Assembly: GCA_900469345.1 (NCBI GenBank)
Contig: UBWZ01000004.1
Location: 124,001-188,000, forward strand
Direction of reading: 5' to 3'
DNA length: 64,000 nucleotides
Origin: Hyphomicrobiales bacterium
Lineage (GTDB): Bacteria; Pseudomonadota; Alphaproteobacteria; Rhizobiales; Rhizobiaceae
Positions 8,279 to 18,697 of this stretch are shown one piece after another. The notes under the pieces were generated by a model. The model did not search any database. It saw only the letters and a program-made list of their open reading frames with translations, and was not told where the DNA came from. The first letter of the stretch is position 1. Each line of letters opens with the position of its first letter. Both the position numbers and the translations under genes were made by a program.

Positions 8279-8296
8279 ATGGAATTTATAGTCCAT
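8279..8296. promoter_or_regulatory. candidate IolR operator upstream of iolC
   Basis: ATGGAATTTATAGTCCAT has perfect 5-bp inverted arms (ATGGA/TCCAT). As GGAA-N6-GTCC (8281-8294) it is one base from the GGAA-N6-TTCC IolR consensus. It sits in the 119-bp spacer after iolR, so iolCDEB may have its own IolR-controlled promoter. Two GC-rich hairpins (8307-8321 and 8325-8340) follow before the ribosome site. Confidence 0.55.
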
Positions 8297-8373
8297 TATG
8301 GTTGCAGGGGTGCAAGTCCCCATCCGCCGCTCGGGAGGCGCGGAGCACCGGGAATTCGCGGAGGGAGGAAATA

Positions 8374-10302
8374 TTGCCGTCACTCGATCTCATCACGATC
8401 GGTCGGTCGTCTGTCGATCTCTATGGCGCGCAGGTGGGCGGACGCCTGGAGGACATGGCCTCCTTCAACAAGTACATCGGCGGCTCTCCGACCAATATCG
8501 CGGCCGGCGCCGCGCGGCTGGGACTGAAGTCTGCCGTCATTACCCGCGTCGGCGCCGAGCACATGGGGCGCTTCATCCGCGAGCAGCTGGTGCGCGAGAA
8601 GGTGGATGTGCGTGGCGTCAAGACAGACCCGGAGCGACTGACAGCACTTGTCCTTCTCGGCATCCGCGACGAGCACCAGTTTCCGTTGATCTTCTACCGC
8701 GAGAACTGCGCCGACATGGCGCTGTGCGAAGACGACATCGACCCGGACTTCATCCGCGAAGCCGGCTGCGTCTGCGCCACCGGCACCCACCTGTCGCATC
8801 CGAACACCGAGGCAGCCGTTCTGAAGGCCCTGCGCCTGGCGCGGGACAACGGCGCGCGGACAGCGCTCGACATCGACTACCGGCCAAACCTGTGGGGGCT
8901 CGCCGGCCACGAGGCGGGCGAAAGCCGCTTCATTGAATCCGGCAAGGTGACCGCAAAGCTGCAATCGACATTGCACCTGTTCGACCTGATCGTCGGAACG
9001 GAAGAGGAGTTCCACATTGCCGGCGGATCCACCGACACGCTGCAGGCACTGCGCGCTGTCCGCAACGTCTCCTCCGCAACGCTGGTCTGCAAGCGCGGCC
9101 CGATGGGCGCCGTGGTCTTCGAGGGCGAGATCCCCGAGAGCCTCGACGAGGGGCAAAGCGGTCAAGGCTTTCCGATCGAGGTCTTCAATGTGCTGGGCGC
9201 CGGCGACGGTTTCATGGCTGGCCTGTTCCGGGGCTGGCTGACCGGCGAGGACTGGCCGACGACGCTGAAATTCGCCAATGCCTGCGGCGCTTTCGCCGTT
9301 TCCCGGCATGGCTGCACGCCCGCCTATCCGAGCTGGGAGGAGCTGCAGTATTTCTTGCGCACCGGCATCCGCAACAGGGCGCTGCGCAAGGACATGGCCC
9401 TGGAACAGGTCCACTGGTCCACCAACCGCACGGGCGACTGGCCGGACCTGAAGGTCTTTGCCTTCGACCATCGCATGCAGCTGGAGGCCATCGCCGAGGA
9501 GGCGGGACAGAGCTCGGAGCGCATCGACGCCTTCAAGAGTCTTTGCCTGCAGACGGCCCTTGAGGTTGCCGGCGACCGCCACGGCTACGGCATTCTCTGC
9601 GACGGTCGTTTGGGCCGCGAAACCCTTTATCGCGCCACCGGCACCGGCCTTTGGATCGGCCGGCCGGTGGAATGGCCAGGCTCCCGTCCGCTGACGCTCG
9701 AGCCCGAGCTCGGCCCCGATTTCGGCGGACTTGGCGAATGGCCGGTCGACAACGTGGCCAAGGTGCTCTGCTTCTACCATCCTGATGACACTGCCGAGAT
9801 GCGCGAACGCCAGGAGGAGGTTGTTCGCCGCCTGTTTGCCGCGACCCGCCGCAACCGGCTGGAAATGCTGCTGGAGGTGATCCCCTCCAAGGTCGGGCCG
9901 ATCGATGACGACACCGTCGCCCGCATCATCGAGAGGTTTTACGCGATCGGCATCTATCCCGACTGGTGGAAGCTCGAACCGATGACCAGCCGGACCGCCT
10001 GGGCAAACGCCTGCGCGGCGATCGAAAAGCACGATCCCTATGTCCGCGGCATCGTCGTGCTCGGCCTCGATGCGCCGATGGCGGAACTCGAGGCAAGCTT
10101 TGCCACGGCGGCCGGTTTTGCGCTGGTCAAGGGATTTGCCGTCGGCCGGACGATCTTCGGCGAGGCGGCGCGGCAATGGTTTTCAGGCCAGATCGACGAC
10201 CGCGAAGCCGTCGCCGACATGACACGCAAGTACCGCGACCTCTGTGCGACCTGGGACACGGCCCGCGCAGCAGCGACAGGCGCAGGAGGAAACGACCGAT
10301 GA
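8374..10302 (+). CDS. iolC: 5-dehydro-2-deoxygluconokinase fused to a DUF2090 aldolase-like domain
   Basis: Bifunctional-looking 642-residue protein. Residues 1 to about 330 are a PfkB/ribokinase-type sugar kinase (substrate motif GGSPTNIAAGAARLG, catalytic ATP/anion motif NVLGAGDGFMAGLFRG) that phosphorylates 5-dehydro-2-deoxy-D-gluconate. Residues from about 345 on are DUF2090, a TIM-barrel domain related to class I aldolases (LKVFAFDHRMQLEAI, DWWKLEP). No separate iolJ aldolase occurs here, so the second domain may do that step (inference). The start is a TTG at 8374 with gagggagg 6 bp upstream. The in-frame ATG at 8203 lies inside iolR. The stop overlaps iolD by ATGA. Confidence 0.92.
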   Translation: MPSLDLITIGRSSVDLYGAQVGGRLEDMASFNKYIGGSPTNIAAGAARLGLKSAVITRVGAEHMGRFIREQLVREKVDVRGVKTDPERLTALVLLGIRDEHQFPLIFYRENCADMALCEDDIDPDFIREAGCVCATGTHLSHPNTEAAVLKALRLARDNGARTALDIDYRPNLWGLAGHEAGESRFIESGKVTAKLQSTLHLFDLIVGTEEEFHIAGGSTDTLQALRAVRNVSSATLVCKRGPMGAVVFEGEIPESLDEGQSGQGFPIEVFNVLGAGDGFMAGLFRGWLTGEDWPTTLKFANACGAFAVSRHGCTPAYPSWEELQYFLRTGIRNRALRKDMALEQVHWSTNRTGDWPDLKVFAFDHRMQLEAIAEEAGQSSERIDAFKSLCLQTALEVAGDRHGYGILCDGRLGRETLYRATGTGLWIGRPVEWPGSRPLTLEPELGPDFGGLGEWPVDNVAKVLCFYHPDDTAEMRERQEEVVRRLFAATRRNRLEMLLEVIPSKVGPIDDDTVARIIERFYAIGIYPDWWKLEPMTSRTAWANACAAIEKHDPYVRGIVVLGLDAPMAELEASFATAAGFALVKGFAVGRTIFGEAARQWFSGQIDDREAVADMTRKYRDLCATWDTARAAATGAGGNDR

Positions 10303-12122
10303 CGACAGTGAGACTGACGGCGGCGCAGGCCATGGTGCGCTATCTGGCCAACCAGATGACGGAGGACGGCGTTCCCTTCATCTCGGGCGTCTGGGCGATC
10401 TTCGGCCACGGCAACGTCGCGGGCATGGGCGAGGCGCTGGCCGGCATCCGCGACGAGCTGCCCACCTATCGCGGCCAGAACGAACAATCCATGGCCCATG
10501 CCGCCATCGCCTATGCCAAGCAGCTGGGCCGCAGGCGCGCCATGGCCGTCACCTCCTCCATCGGACCCGGCGCGCTCAACATGGTAACGGCGGCAGCGCT
10601 GGCGCATGTCAACCGCCTGCCCGTGCTGTTCATCCCGGGCGACGTGTTTGCCAACCGCGCGCCGGACCCGGTGCTGCAGCAGATCGAGAATTTCGGCGAC
10701 GGCATTGCCACCGCCAATGACTGCTTTCGCCCGGTCAGCCGCTATTTCGACCGCATCAGCCGTCCGGAGCATCTGCTGACCGCCCTGCCCCGGGCGATGC
10801 GCACCCTGACGGACCCGGCCGACTGCGGCCCGGTGACGCTTGCCTTCTGCCAGGATGTCCAGGCGGAAGCCTACGATTATCCGGAAAACTTCTTTGCGCA
10901 AAAGACCTGGTACTGGCGCCGGCCCCGCCCGGACGATCACGAGCTCGCCCGCGCCGTCGAGGCGATCAAGGCTGCCAAGGCTCCGGTCATCGTTGCCGGC
11001 GGCGGCGTGCACTTTTCCGGCGCGACCGAGGCGCTTGCCGCCTTTGCCGAAAGGCACGCCATCCCGGTCGTCGAAACCCAGGCCGGCAAATCGGCCCTGC
11101 CCTGGGATCACGGCTCGAACTTCGGCCCGGTCGGCGTCACCGGCGCGTCGAGCGCCAATGCGATCTGCGAACACGCCGACCTGGTGATCGGCGTTGGCAC
11201 CCGCTTCCAGGATTTCACCACCGGCTCCTGGGCGCTGTTCAAGAATCCCGACCGCCGCATCCTGGCGCTCAACGTCCAGCCCTATGACAGCGCCAAGCAT
11301 GACGCCATCCCGCTCGTCTGCGACGCCAAGGTGGGCCTGGAGCTGATCGGGGCAGCACTCGGCGGCCATCGATTGTCGCCCCCCGATGCCGGCCTCAAGC
11401 AGGCCTGGTTCGACAAGGCCGACGCGGTGACCGCGGCCCCGGCGGACGGCAACCTGCTGCCGACCGACATGCAGGTGATCGGCGCCGTCCAGCGCGCCGC
11501 GCGCGACAACACGGTGGTGATGTGCGCCGCGGGCACCATGCCGGGCGAGTTGCATCAGCTGTGGAAGGCCGGCCGGCCGCTCTCCTACCACATGGAATAC
11601 GGCTTCTCCTGCATGGGCTACGAGATCGCCGGCGGGCTCGGCATCAAGCTCGCCGAACCGGAGCGCGACGTGATCGTCATGGTCGGCGACGGCTCCTACA
11701 TGATGATGAATTCCGAGCTCGCGACCGCCGCTGCCATGGGCGTCAAGATCACTGTCGTCATCACCGACAACCGCGGCTACGGCTGCATCAACCGGCTGCA
11801 GATGGCGACCGGCGGCGAGCAGTTCAACAACCTCTACGCCCACACCAACCAGACCAATCCGATGCAGATCGATTTTACCGCCCACGCCGCATCGATGGGC
11901 GCCGACGCCCGCAAGGTCTCGACCATCGCCGACCTCGAAGCGGCCTTGAACGGTGCCCGCGAAGCGACGGTGCCGACCGTTATCGTCATCGATACCGACC
12001 CCTATCCCACGCCCGACGCCGGCGGCTTCTGGTGGGACGTCGCCGTCCCGGAAGTCTCGAAGCGGCCGGAAGTCAACCAGGCGCGCGCCGCCTATGAAAC
12101 CGCGCTCAAGGAAAGACGCTGA
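10299..12122 (+). CDS. iolD: 3D-(3,5/4)-trihydroxycyclohexane-1,2-dione hydrolase (TPP-dependent)
   Basis: Opens the ring of 3D-trihydroxycyclohexane-1,2-dione to 5-deoxy-D-glucuronate. A 607-residue thiamin-diphosphate enzyme with three domains: N-terminal PYR domain with the catalytic Glu region ([19 protein letters not shown]), central domain ([17 protein letters not shown]), and PP domain with the GDG-x(25-30)-N motif ([14 protein letters not shown]...VITDNRGYG). The ATG at 10299 overlaps the iolC stop and follows caggagg. An open frame extends upstream to 9966 but lies within iolC and is ignored. Confidence 0.95.
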   Translation: MTTVRLTAAQAMVRYLANQMTEDGVPFISGVWAIFGHGNVAGMGEALAGIRDELPTYRGQNEQSMAHAAIAYAKQLGRRRAMAVTSSIGPGALNMVTAAALAHVNRLPVLFIPGDVFANRAPDPVLQQIENFGDGIATANDCFRPVSRYFDRISRPEHLLTALPRAMRTLTDPADCGPVTLAFCQDVQAEAYDYPENFFAQKTWYWRRPRPDDHELARAVEAIKAAKAPVIVAGGGVHFSGATEALAAFAERHAIPVVETQAGKSALPWDHGSNFGPVGVTGASSANAICEHADLVIGVGTRFQDFTTGSWALFKNPDRRILALNVQPYDSAKHDAIPLVCDAKVGLELIGAALGGHRLSPPDAGLKQAWFDKADAVTAAPADGNLLPTDMQVIGAVQRAARDNTVVMCAAGTMPGELHQLWKAGRPLSYHMEYGFSCMGYEIAGGLGIKLAEPERDVIVMVGDGSYMMMNSELATAAAMGVKITVVITDNRGYGCINRLQMATGGEQFNNLYAHTNQTNPMQIDFTAHAASMGADARKVSTIADLEAALNGAREATVPTVIVIDTDPYPTPDAGGFWWDVAVPEVSKRPEVNQARAAYETALKERR

Positions 12123-12123
12123 C

Positions 12124-13035
12124 ATGATCCTCTACGGCACGAACCCCATTGCCTGGTCGAACGACGACGACCGCACGCTTGGCGCCCATATCAGCCTCGA
12201 CCAGTGCCTCGACGAAGCTTCCCGGATAGGCTTCGACGGCATCGAAAAGGGCCACAAGTTCCCGCAGGAGCCGGCAGCCCTCAAGGCGGTGCTCGAGCCG
12301 CGCAAGCTGCGCTTCGTGTCCGGCTGGCATTCGCTGAACCTTCTGACCAACACGATCGAGGACGAGAAGCAAGCCATGCAGCCGGCGCTCGATCTTTTGA
12401 AGGCCATGGGTTCGAAGGTCATCATCGTCTGCGAGACCTCCAATGCCATCCATGGCGACGACGGCACGCCGGTCAACGACCGGCCGAAGCTCGCCGACGA
12501 CCAGTGGCCGTCTTTCGGCGCCGGCGTCGAGGCATTGGCCGCCCATGCCGCCGAACAGGGCGTGACGCTGGTCTACCACCACCACATGGGCACGATCGTC
12601 GAAAGCGAGAACGAGATCGACGCTCTGATGGCCCATACCGGACCACACACCCACCTGCTGCTCGACACCGGCCACTGCCTGTTCGGCGGCGGCAATCCGG
12701 AACATCTGGCTGAACGTCATATGGCCCGCGTCGGTCACATCCACGCCAAGAACGTGCGGCCCGATATCGCGGACCAGGTGCGCGGCGAAAACCTGTCCTT
12801 CCTGGAGGGCGTGCGCCGTGGCGTCTTCACCGTTCCGGGCGACGAGGACGGAGGGGTCGATTTCCTTCCCGTGCTGACGATCGCCGCCGAGCACGACTAC
12901 GAGGGCTGGCTGGTCATCGAAGCCGAGCAGGATCCCGACGTCCGCAATCCCTTCGAATACCAGAGCATGGGCCTGTCCTCGCTGAAGGCGATGGCGCTGG
13001 CGGTCGGTCTCGACAAGGGAAGGCATGGCGCATGA
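12124..13035 (+). CDS. iolE: 2-keto-myo-inositol (inosose) dehydratase
   Basis: Dehydrates scyllo-inosose to the trihydroxycyclohexanedione. A 303-residue xylose-isomerase-like TIM barrel of the IolE/MocC family. Visible metal and active-site motifs are [53 protein letters not shown] and [10 protein letters not shown]. The gene starts 1 bp after the iolD stop and overlaps iolB by ATGA, so translation is probably coupled. MocC of rhizopine loci belongs to the same family, so a dual role is conceivable. Confidence 0.94.
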   Translation: MILYGTNPIAWSNDDDRTLGAHISLDQCLDEASRIGFDGIEKGHKFPQEPAALKAVLEPRKLRFVSGWHSLNLLTNTIEDEKQAMQPALDLLKAMGSKVIIVCETSNAIHGDDGTPVNDRPKLADDQWPSFGAGVEALAAHAAEQGVTLVYHHHMGTIVESENEIDALMAHTGPHTHLLLDTGHCLFGGGNPEHLAERHMARVGHIHAKNVRPDIADQVRGENLSFLEGVRRGVFTVPGDEDGGVDFLPVLTIAAEHDYEGWLVIEAEQDPDVRNPFEYQSMGLSSLKAMALAVGLDKGRHGA

Positions 13036-13841
13036 CGAACCTGCTGCGCAAGCCGAACGGATCCACCGGCAAGGTCCACGACGTGACGCCGCAAAGCGCC
13101 GGCTGGGGCTATGTCGGCTTCGGCCTCTACCGGCTTAGACCCGGCGAAACCGCGACCGAGCAAACCGAGGACAAGGAGGTCATCCTCGTCCTCGTGGAAG
13201 GCAAGGCGGAGGTGAGCGGCGGCGGCAAGAGCTTTGGCGAGCTCGGCGACCGCATGAACGTCTTCGAGCGCAAGCCGCCGCACTGCGTCTACGTGCCAGC
13301 CGGCGCGAATTGGAGCGCCACCGCCACCACCGACTGCACGCTCGCCGTCTGCACGGCCCCGGCCAAACCCGGGCGCGAGGCGGCGCAGATCGGCCCGGAA
13401 GGGTTGACGCTCGCCACCCGCGGCAAGGACGCCAACACGCGCTACATTTTCCCGATTGCCATGGAAGACCGGGACGTCGCCGACAGCCTGCTGGTGACGG
13501 AGGTGTTCACGCCGTCCGGCAACTGGTCCTCCTACCCGCCGCATCGGCATGACGAGGACAACTTCCCCGACATGACCTATCTCGAGGAGACCTATTACCA
13601 CCGCCTGAATCCCGCCCAGGGCTTCGGCTTCCAGCGCGTCTTTACCGAAGACGGCACGCTGGACGAGACCATGGCCGTCTCCGACCACGACCTCGTGCTG
13701 GTTCCCAAGGGCCATCATCCCTGCGGCGCGCCCTATGGCTACGACATGTACTACCTGAACGTCATGGCCGGGCCCTTGCGCAAATGGCGGTTCAAGAACC
13801 ATCCGGACCACGACTGGATCTTCCGGCGCGACAACCTCTGA
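13032..13841 (+). CDS. iolB: 5-deoxy-glucuronate isomerase
   Basis: Converts 5-deoxy-D-glucuronate to 5-dehydro-2-deoxy-D-gluconate, the IolC substrate. A 269-residue bicupin. The C-terminal cupin carries the metal motif [23 protein letters not shown], and [23 protein letters not shown] closes it. Length and motifs match the family well. The gene overlaps the iolE stop and is separated from the next dehydrogenase gene by 40 bp. Confidence 0.95.
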   Translation: MTNLLRKPNGSTGKVHDVTPQSAGWGYVGFGLYRLRPGETATEQTEDKEVILVLVEGKAEVSGGGKSFGELGDRMNVFERKPPHCVYVPAGANWSATATTDCTLAVCTAPAKPGREAAQIGPEGLTLATRGKDANTRYIFPIAMEDRDVADSLLVTEVFTPSGNWSSYPPHRHDEDNFPDMTYLEETYYHRLNPAQGFGFQRVFTEDGTLDETMAVSDHDLVLVPKGHHPCGAPYGYDMYYLNVMAGPLRKWRFKNHPDHDWIFRRDNL

Positions 13842-13881
13842 CGCGCCGACAAACATCATCTGCATCGACCGGGAGGGGACA

Positions 13882-15000
13882 ATGGCAGGATTGGGCGTCG
13901 GGCTGATCGGCACCGGCTACATGGGCAAATGCCATGCGCTGGCGTGGAATTCCGTGGCAAGCGTGTTCGGCGACGTCGAGCGGCCGCGGTTGGTGGCGCT
14001 GGCGGAAGTGGATGCCGGGCTGGCGGCGCAAAAGGCCGCAGAGCTGGGGTTTGCATCTTCGACGGGCGACTGGCGCGACCTCATTGCCAATCCTGACGTG
14101 GATGTGGTCTCGGTGACCACCCCGAACGCCTTCCACGCCGAGATGGCGATTGCCGCACTCGAGGCGGGAAAGCATGTCTGGTGCGAGAAGCCGATGGCAC
14201 CGGCGCTGGCCGAGGCCGAACGGATGCAGGTAGCCGCCAGCCGAGCCGGCAAGGTTGCCGCCATGGGCTACAACTACATCCAGAACCCGATGATCCGCCA
14301 GATCCGCACGCTGATCGACGATGGCGCAATCGGAACGGTGAACCATGTCCGCGTCGAGATGGACGAGGACTTCATGGCCGATCCGCAAGCACTCTTCTAC
14401 TGGAAGAGCGAGGCCTCCTCCGGCTACGGCGCGCTCGACGATTTCGCTGTCCACCCGTTGTCGCTGCTCTTCGTGCTGTTTGGCCATGTGCAGTCGGTCG
14501 TCGCCGACATGGTCAAGCCCTATGCCGAACGGCCACTGTCCGACGGCAGCCGGCGGGCCGTCGAAAACCACGATCTCGCCAGCGTGCTGCTGAAGCTGGA
14601 GGGTGGCATTTCTGCCGTGCTGATGGCCAATCGGTCGGCCTGGGGCCGCAAGGGCCGCATCGCATTGCAGATCTTCGGCTCCAACGGCTCGATCCTGTTT
14701 GACCAGGAGCGCATGAACGAGTTCGAGCTCTATCAGAATGCCGGCGACAGGGCGCAGCAGGGGTATCGCCGGGTGCTGGCATCGCCGGACCATTCGCCCT
14801 ATGGCCACTTCGTGCCGGCGCCAGGCCACGGGCTCGGCTTCAACGACCTGAAAATCATCGAATGCCGGGAGCTTCTGGCGGCGATCGCCGGCGAGCCCTC
14901 GCATCTGATCGGTTTCGACGACGGACTGCGCATCGAGCGCTCCGTGCATGCCATGGCCCGCTCCTTTGCCGAGCAGCGCTGGGTCTCCGTCGACGGTTGA
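13882..15000 (+). CDS. Gfo/Idh/MocA-family inositol-type dehydrogenase
   Basis: A 372-residue NAD(P)-dependent dehydrogenase: Rossmann motif GLIGTGYMGKCHALAW, catalytic Lys in CEKPMAPAL, and a C-terminal alpha/beta domain with GYGALDDFAVHPLSLL, where the active-site Asp and His are expected. It is only distantly similar to idhA in this window. As the last gene of the iol operon (40 bp after iolB, with gggaggggac before the ATG) it probably oxidises another inositol isomer or derivative such as scyllo-inositol, or a rhizopine breakdown product like MocA. The exact substrate cannot be read from sequence. Confidence 0.85.
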   Translation: MAGLGVGLIGTGYMGKCHALAWNSVASVFGDVERPRLVALAEVDAGLAAQKAAELGFASSTGDWRDLIANPDVDVVSVTTPNAFHAEMAIAALEAGKHVWCEKPMAPALAEAERMQVAASRAGKVAAMGYNYIQNPMIRQIRTLIDDGAIGTVNHVRVEMDEDFMADPQALFYWKSEASSGYGALDDFAVHPLSLLFVLFGHVQSVVADMVKPYAERPLSDGSRRAVENHDLASVLLKLEGGISAVLMANRSAWGRKGRIALQIFGSNGSILFDQERMNEFELYQNAGDRAQQGYRRVLASPDHSPYGHFVPAPGHGLGFNDLKIIECRELLAAIAGEPSHLIGFDDGLRIERSVHAMARSFAEQRWVSVDG

Positions 15001-15046
15001 ACCAGCCTTGTCTCGAGCATGCCTTCAACAGTGCTCCAACAAAAAG

Positions 15047-15066
15047 AGGCGGCCCCGGGGCCGCCT
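15047..15066 (-). terminator. intrinsic terminator of the inositol/rhizopine ABC operon
   Basis: A perfect 20-bp GC-rich palindrome, AGGCGGCCCC followed by GGGGCCGCCT. On the minus strand it is followed by TCTTTTTGTT, 33 bp past the stop of the permease gene. On the plus strand there is no T run, so it serves mainly the minus-strand operon, though the hairpin lies between two convergent genes. Confidence 0.8.
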
Positions 15067-15099
15067 TAGTCGCTTGGGAGAAGTGTTGCTGCGTCAGTC

Positions 15100-16131
15100 C
15101 TAGCCCTTGGCGCGCTTCTTCTGGCGGTAGACGTCGGTGACCACGGCGGCGACGATGATGATCCCCTTGACGATCTCCTGGTAGTAGGCGTCGACCCGCA
15201 GGAAGGTAAAGCCGGACGTCATGACGCCGAGGATGACCGTGCCGATGACCGTGCCGGTAATCCGACCGGCGCCGCCCGCAAGCGAGGTGCCGCCGATCAC
15301 CGCGGCGGCGATGGCATCGAGTTCGTACATCACGCCCATGCCCGCCTGCGCCGTCTGCGCACGCGCCGCGGTAACAACGCCGGCAAGCCCGGCCAGCATG
15401 CCGGCGATCGCGTAGACCTTGATGAGATGCGCCTCGACATTGATGCCGGAGACCCGGGCCGCCTGCACGTTGGCGCCGATCGCATAGGTGAACTTACCGT
15501 AGCGGGTGTAGCGCAGCGCGATGTGGAAGATCACCGCCACCACCAGGAACACCACCACCGGCCAGATGCCCGTGCCGATGAAGGTAAAGCCGTCCGAAAG
15601 GCCGGAGACCGGCTGGCCCTTGGTGTACCACTTGGAGATGCCGCGGGCGGTCACCATCATGCCGAGGGTGGCGATGAAGGGTGGGATCTTGGTTCGGGCG
15701 ATCAGCTGCCCGTTGATGAAGCCGGCGAGCAGCCCCGCCAGCACCCCGACCGCGATCGGCACCACGAAGGGCATGTCGGTCAGGCCCGGATAGAGCGCCC
15801 GCGGCCATGTCGAGGCCTGGGCAAGGCTCGCGGCGAACATCGCCGTCATGCCGACGACCGAACCCGAGGACAGGTCGATGCCGCCGGTGATGATGACCTG
15901 CGTCACGCCGACCGAGATGATGCCGATCACCGAGACCTGCAGGATCATGATCGTCAGGCGCTGCTGGTTGAACAGAAAGCTCTGACCGACGAAGATCCAG
16001 CCGAGCACTTCGTAGACCAGCGCGATCGCAATCAGAACCAGGAAGATATTCGCTTCCGGTGGCACGCGGCGGTGCCGCCGACGTTCCGGCGCAGCCTTCA
16101 GGCCGTTCTTGGCGGTCGCTTCCGTTGTCAT
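15100..16131 (-). CDS. RbsC-type sugar/inositol ABC transporter permease
   Basis: A 343-residue inner-membrane permease of the ribose/xylose/galactose (BPD_transp_2) family, with about nine hydrophobic helices and the family signature VTQVIITGGIDLSSGSVVGM plus the C-terminal loop AAAVIGGTSLAGGAGRITGT. A short basic cytoplasmic N-terminus (ERRRHRR) precedes the first helix. The start at 16131 follows ggaggaac; an in-frame ATG at 16146 is 5 codons upstream. Third gene of a minus-strand operon (binding protein, ATPase, permease) next to the iol genes, resembling myo-inositol transporters such as IatP. Confidence 0.88.
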   Translation of the reverse strand: MTTEATAKNGLKAAPERRRHRRVPPEANIFLVLIAIALVYEVLGWIFVGQSFLFNQQRLTIMILQVSVIGIISVGVTQVIITGGIDLSSGSVVGMTAMFAASLAQASTWPRALYPGLTDMPFVVPIAVGVLAGLLAGFINGQLIARTKIPPFIATLGMMVTARGISKWYTKGQPVSGLSDGFTFIGTGIWPVVVFLVVAVIFHIALRYTRYGKFTYAIGANVQAARVSGINVEAHLIKVYAIAGMLAGLAGVVTAARAQTAQAGMGVMYELDAIAAAVIGGTSLAGGAGRITGTVIGTVILGVMTSGFTFLRVDAYYQEIVKGIIIVAAVVTDVYRQKKRAKG

Positions 16132-16157
16132 TGTTGTTCCTCCCATGTCCGGATGCC

Positions 16158-17699
16158 TCAGCGCGAGGCGAGGTCCATCACCTTGATCTGTGTTGCTTCC
16201 GCCCGGTCGAGAAAGCCGGTCACGCGTCCCTCATGCATGACCATGATCCGGTCGCTCATGCCGAGCACCTCGGGCATCTCCGAGGAAATCATGATGACCG
16301 CGACCCCGGTGCGCGCCATCTCGCAGACCAGCCTATGGATTTCCGCCTTGGCACCGACGTCGATGCCGCGAGTCGGCTCGTCGAGAATGAGGATGCGCGG
16401 ATTGGTCAGCATCCAGCGGCCGATCAGCACCTTCTGCTGGTTGCCGCCCGAGAGATTTTCCACGCGCTCGGAGAGGCTGGGCGTCTTGATGCGCAGCTTG
16501 CGGCACATGTCCTCGCAGACCTCGGAAAGCGCGGTCTCTTCCACGAAGCCGCCCTTGACGAACTTGTCCTGCAGCACGGCGATCTGCATGTTTTCGAGCA
16601 CGTCGAGGATCAGCAGGCAGCCGGTATCCTTGCGGTCCTCGGTGAGAAAGGCCATCCGGTTGCGAATGGCGGTCGTCGGGCTGTCGATGACGACGGGCTT
16701 GCCGTCGATCTCGATCGAGCCGGAGGTGGCTGGCGTTACGCCGAACAGGGTTTCCGCCACGTTCGAGCGGCCAGAGCCGACCAGGCCCGCGACCCCCAGG
16801 ATCTCTCCTGCCCGCACCTCGAAGGATACGTCGCGGAACACGCCCTTGAGGTTGAGGTCCTTGACCGACAGCCTGACCTCGCCGATCGGCACTTCTTCCT
16901 TGGGAAACATCTGGGTGATCTCGCGACCGACCATCATGCGGATGATGTCGTCGCGGGTCACGTCGGTGGAGGCATGCGTGCCGATATACTTCCCGTCCCG
17001 GAACACGGAGAACTCGTCGGCGATCTCGAACAGCTCATTCATCTTGTGGGTGATGTAGACGATGCCGATACCCTGGCTGCGCAGGTCGCGGATGATCTGG
17101 AACAGGTGCGCGACCTCGCGCTCCGTCAGCGCCGATGTCGGCTCGTCCATGATCAGCACGTCGGACTCGTAGGACACCGCCTTGGCGATCTCCACCATCT
17201 GCCGGTTGGCGACGGAAAGGTCGCCCACCTTCGCCTCGGGATCGATCTGGATGTTGAGCCTCTGGAACAGCTCTTCGGTGAGCCGGTACATTTCGCCATG
17301 GTCGACGAATCCGAACCGGGTCAGCGGCTCGCGGCGGATCCAGATGTTTTCGGCGACCGTCATCAGCGACATCAGGTTGAGTTCCTGATGGATCATGGCA
17401 ATGCCGTTTTCCAGCGCGTCGAGCGGCGATTTCAGCCGGATCTCGGTACCCTTCAGCCGCACTGTCCCCTTGTCCGGCGTGTAGATGCCGGCCAGCACCT
17501 TCATCAGGGTCGACTTGCCCGCCCCGTTTTCACCCATCAGGGCGTGCACCGTGCCGCGCTTGAGGCGGAACGACACGTTGTCGAGGGCGACGACACCGGG
17601 AAATTCCTTGCGTATGTCCTCGGCCGTCAGAAGGAATTCCGCATTGGGAACGGCACCGCTCTTGCGAACAGCTGCCATGGTTGATGGGCTTACGACCAT
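16158..17699 (-). CDS. RbsA-type ABC transporter ATPase (two nucleotide-binding domains)
   Basis: A 513-residue double ATPase powering sugar or inositol uptake. The first half has Walker [10 protein letters not shown], a degenerate signature LSVANRQM and Walker [11 protein letters not shown]. The second half has the degenerate Walker [10 protein letters not shown] usual in RbsA/XylG proteins, signature [14 protein letters not shown] and Walker [14 protein letters not shown]. This asymmetry is normal for the family. aggaggt precedes the ATG at 17699. It lies between the binding-protein and permease genes; IatA is the closest functional analogue by context. Confidence 0.9.
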   Translation of the reverse strand: MVVSPSTMAAVRKSGAVPNAEFLLTAEDIRKEFPGVVALDNVSFRLKRGTVHALMGENGAGKSTLMKVLAGIYTPDKGTVRLKGTEIRLKSPLDALENGIAMIHQELNLMSLMTVAENIWIRREPLTRFGFVDHGEMYRLTEELFQRLNIQIDPEAKVGDLSVANRQMVEIAKAVSYESDVLIMDEPTSALTEREVAHLFQIIRDLRSQGIGIVYITHKMNELFEIADEFSVFRDGKYIGTHASTDVTRDDIIRMMVGREITQMFPKEEVPIGEVRLSVKDLNLKGVFRDVSFEVRAGEILGVAGLVGSGRSNVAETLFGVTPATSGSIEIDGKPVVIDSPTTAIRNRMAFLTEDRKDTGCLLILDVLENMQIAVLQDKFVKGGFVEETALSEVCEDMCRKLRIKTPSLSERVENLSGGNQQKVLIGRWMLTNPRILILDEPTRGIDVGAKAEIHRLVCEMARTGVAVIMISSEMPEVLGMSDRIMVMHEGRVTGFLDRAEATQIKVMDLASR

Positions 17700-17767
17700 C
17701 CTGGACCTCCTGTGGAGCGAGAGACGGGAGACGCGGCAACCTGTGCCGCATCCCCCGCGGCCGCCGC

Positions 17768-18697
17768 TTAGTTCTTTGCAGCGAAGGTCTTGACGTTTTC
17801 GGGCGTCACGAGCTGGAAGGGGATGTAGACCTTCTTCTCGACCTTATCGCCCTTGGCGAGCTTCAGCGCGGCATCGAGCGCGCCCTTGCCCTGGCCGGCT
17901 GCATCCTGGAACACCGTCACGTCGAGATCGCCCGCCTGCATGGCCGAAAGCGCGTCCTGCGTGGCATCGACGCCCGCCACGACCACCTTCTTCATGTCCT
18001 TGCCGGCCGCCTTCAGCGCCTGGATCGCGCCGATGGCCATTTCGTCGTTGTTGGAGACGACCGCATCGAAGGCGACGCCGCTGGAGAGCCAGTTGCTCAT
18101 CAGGTCGGCACCCTGGGTACGCTCCCAGTTGGCCGTCTGCTCCTCGACGATCTTGATGCCCTTGCACTCGTCCGTCGCGAACACGTCGTGGACGTCCTTG
18201 GTGCGCATGCGGGCCGCCTGGTTGGACAGTTCGCCCATCATCACCACGGCCGAGCCCTTTCCGCCGAGAAGACGGCAGACTTCCTTGGCTTCAAGCGTGC
18301 CGGATTCCAGCTCGTTGGAGGCGACGAAGGCCTGCTTTTCCGGCAGCTTGTCGACGTTTACCGGCTCGCGGTTGACGTAGACGAGGGCAACCTTGGCATC
18401 GGCTGCGATTTTCGACATGGCCGCCGTGGCGTCCGTATCGACGGCATTGACGATGATTGCATCGACGCCGGCGGCGATGAAATTCTGGATCTGGCTCTGC
18501 TGCTTTGCCACATCGTTCTGCGCGTCCTCGACCTGCAGGGTCACGCCCTTCATGGTCTTGGCATAATCCTGCATGCCGTTGCGCAGAACAATCAGGAAGT
18601 TGTCGTCGAATTTTGCCATCGACACGCCGACGGTCTGTGCGTGTGCGGCCGTGCTCAACAGAAGCGACACGGCTGCGCCATAGAGAAACTTTTTCAT
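17768..18697 (-). CDS. periplasmic inositol/rhizopine-type binding protein
   Basis: A 309-residue solute-binding protein of the RbsB-like (Peripla_BP_4) family with signal peptide [20 protein letters not shown]. Family motifs are [21 protein letters not shown] (first lobe) and [20 protein letters not shown] (second lobe). The start at 18697 is chosen for the signal peptide and ggaggaaat. Its neighbours are the iol cluster on one side and the moc-like demethylase genes on the other, so myo-inositol (IbpA-like) or 3-O-methyl-scyllo-inosamine (MocB-like) is the likely ligand. The sequence alone does not separate these. Confidence 0.85.
   Translation of the reverse strand: MKKFLYGAAVSLLLSTAAHAQTVGVSMAKFDDNFLIVLRNGMQDYAKTMKGVTLQVEDAQNDVAKQQSQIQNFIAAGVDAIIVNAVDTDATAAMSKIAADAKVALVYVNREPVNVDKLPEKQAFVASNELESGTLEAKEVCRLLGGKGSAVVMMGELSNQAARMRTKDVHDVFATDECKGIKIVEEQTANWERTQGADLMSNWLSSGVAFDAVVSNNDEMAIGAIQALKAAGKDMKKVVVAGVDATQDALSAMQAGDLDVTVFQDAAGQGKGALDAALKLAKGDKVEKKVYIPFQLVTPENVKTFAAKN

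Noticed and set aside
8300-8345. GGGTGCAAGTCCC in the iolC leader looks like a group II intron or riboswitch fragment
   Set aside because: It is a simple hairpin; no intron domains, reverse transcriptase or further aptamer blocks are present.
10038-12125. Long minus-strand open frame of 695 codons opposite iolD
   Set aside because: It has no ribosome site, its translation is low-complexity, and it mirrors the third-position GC of iolD.
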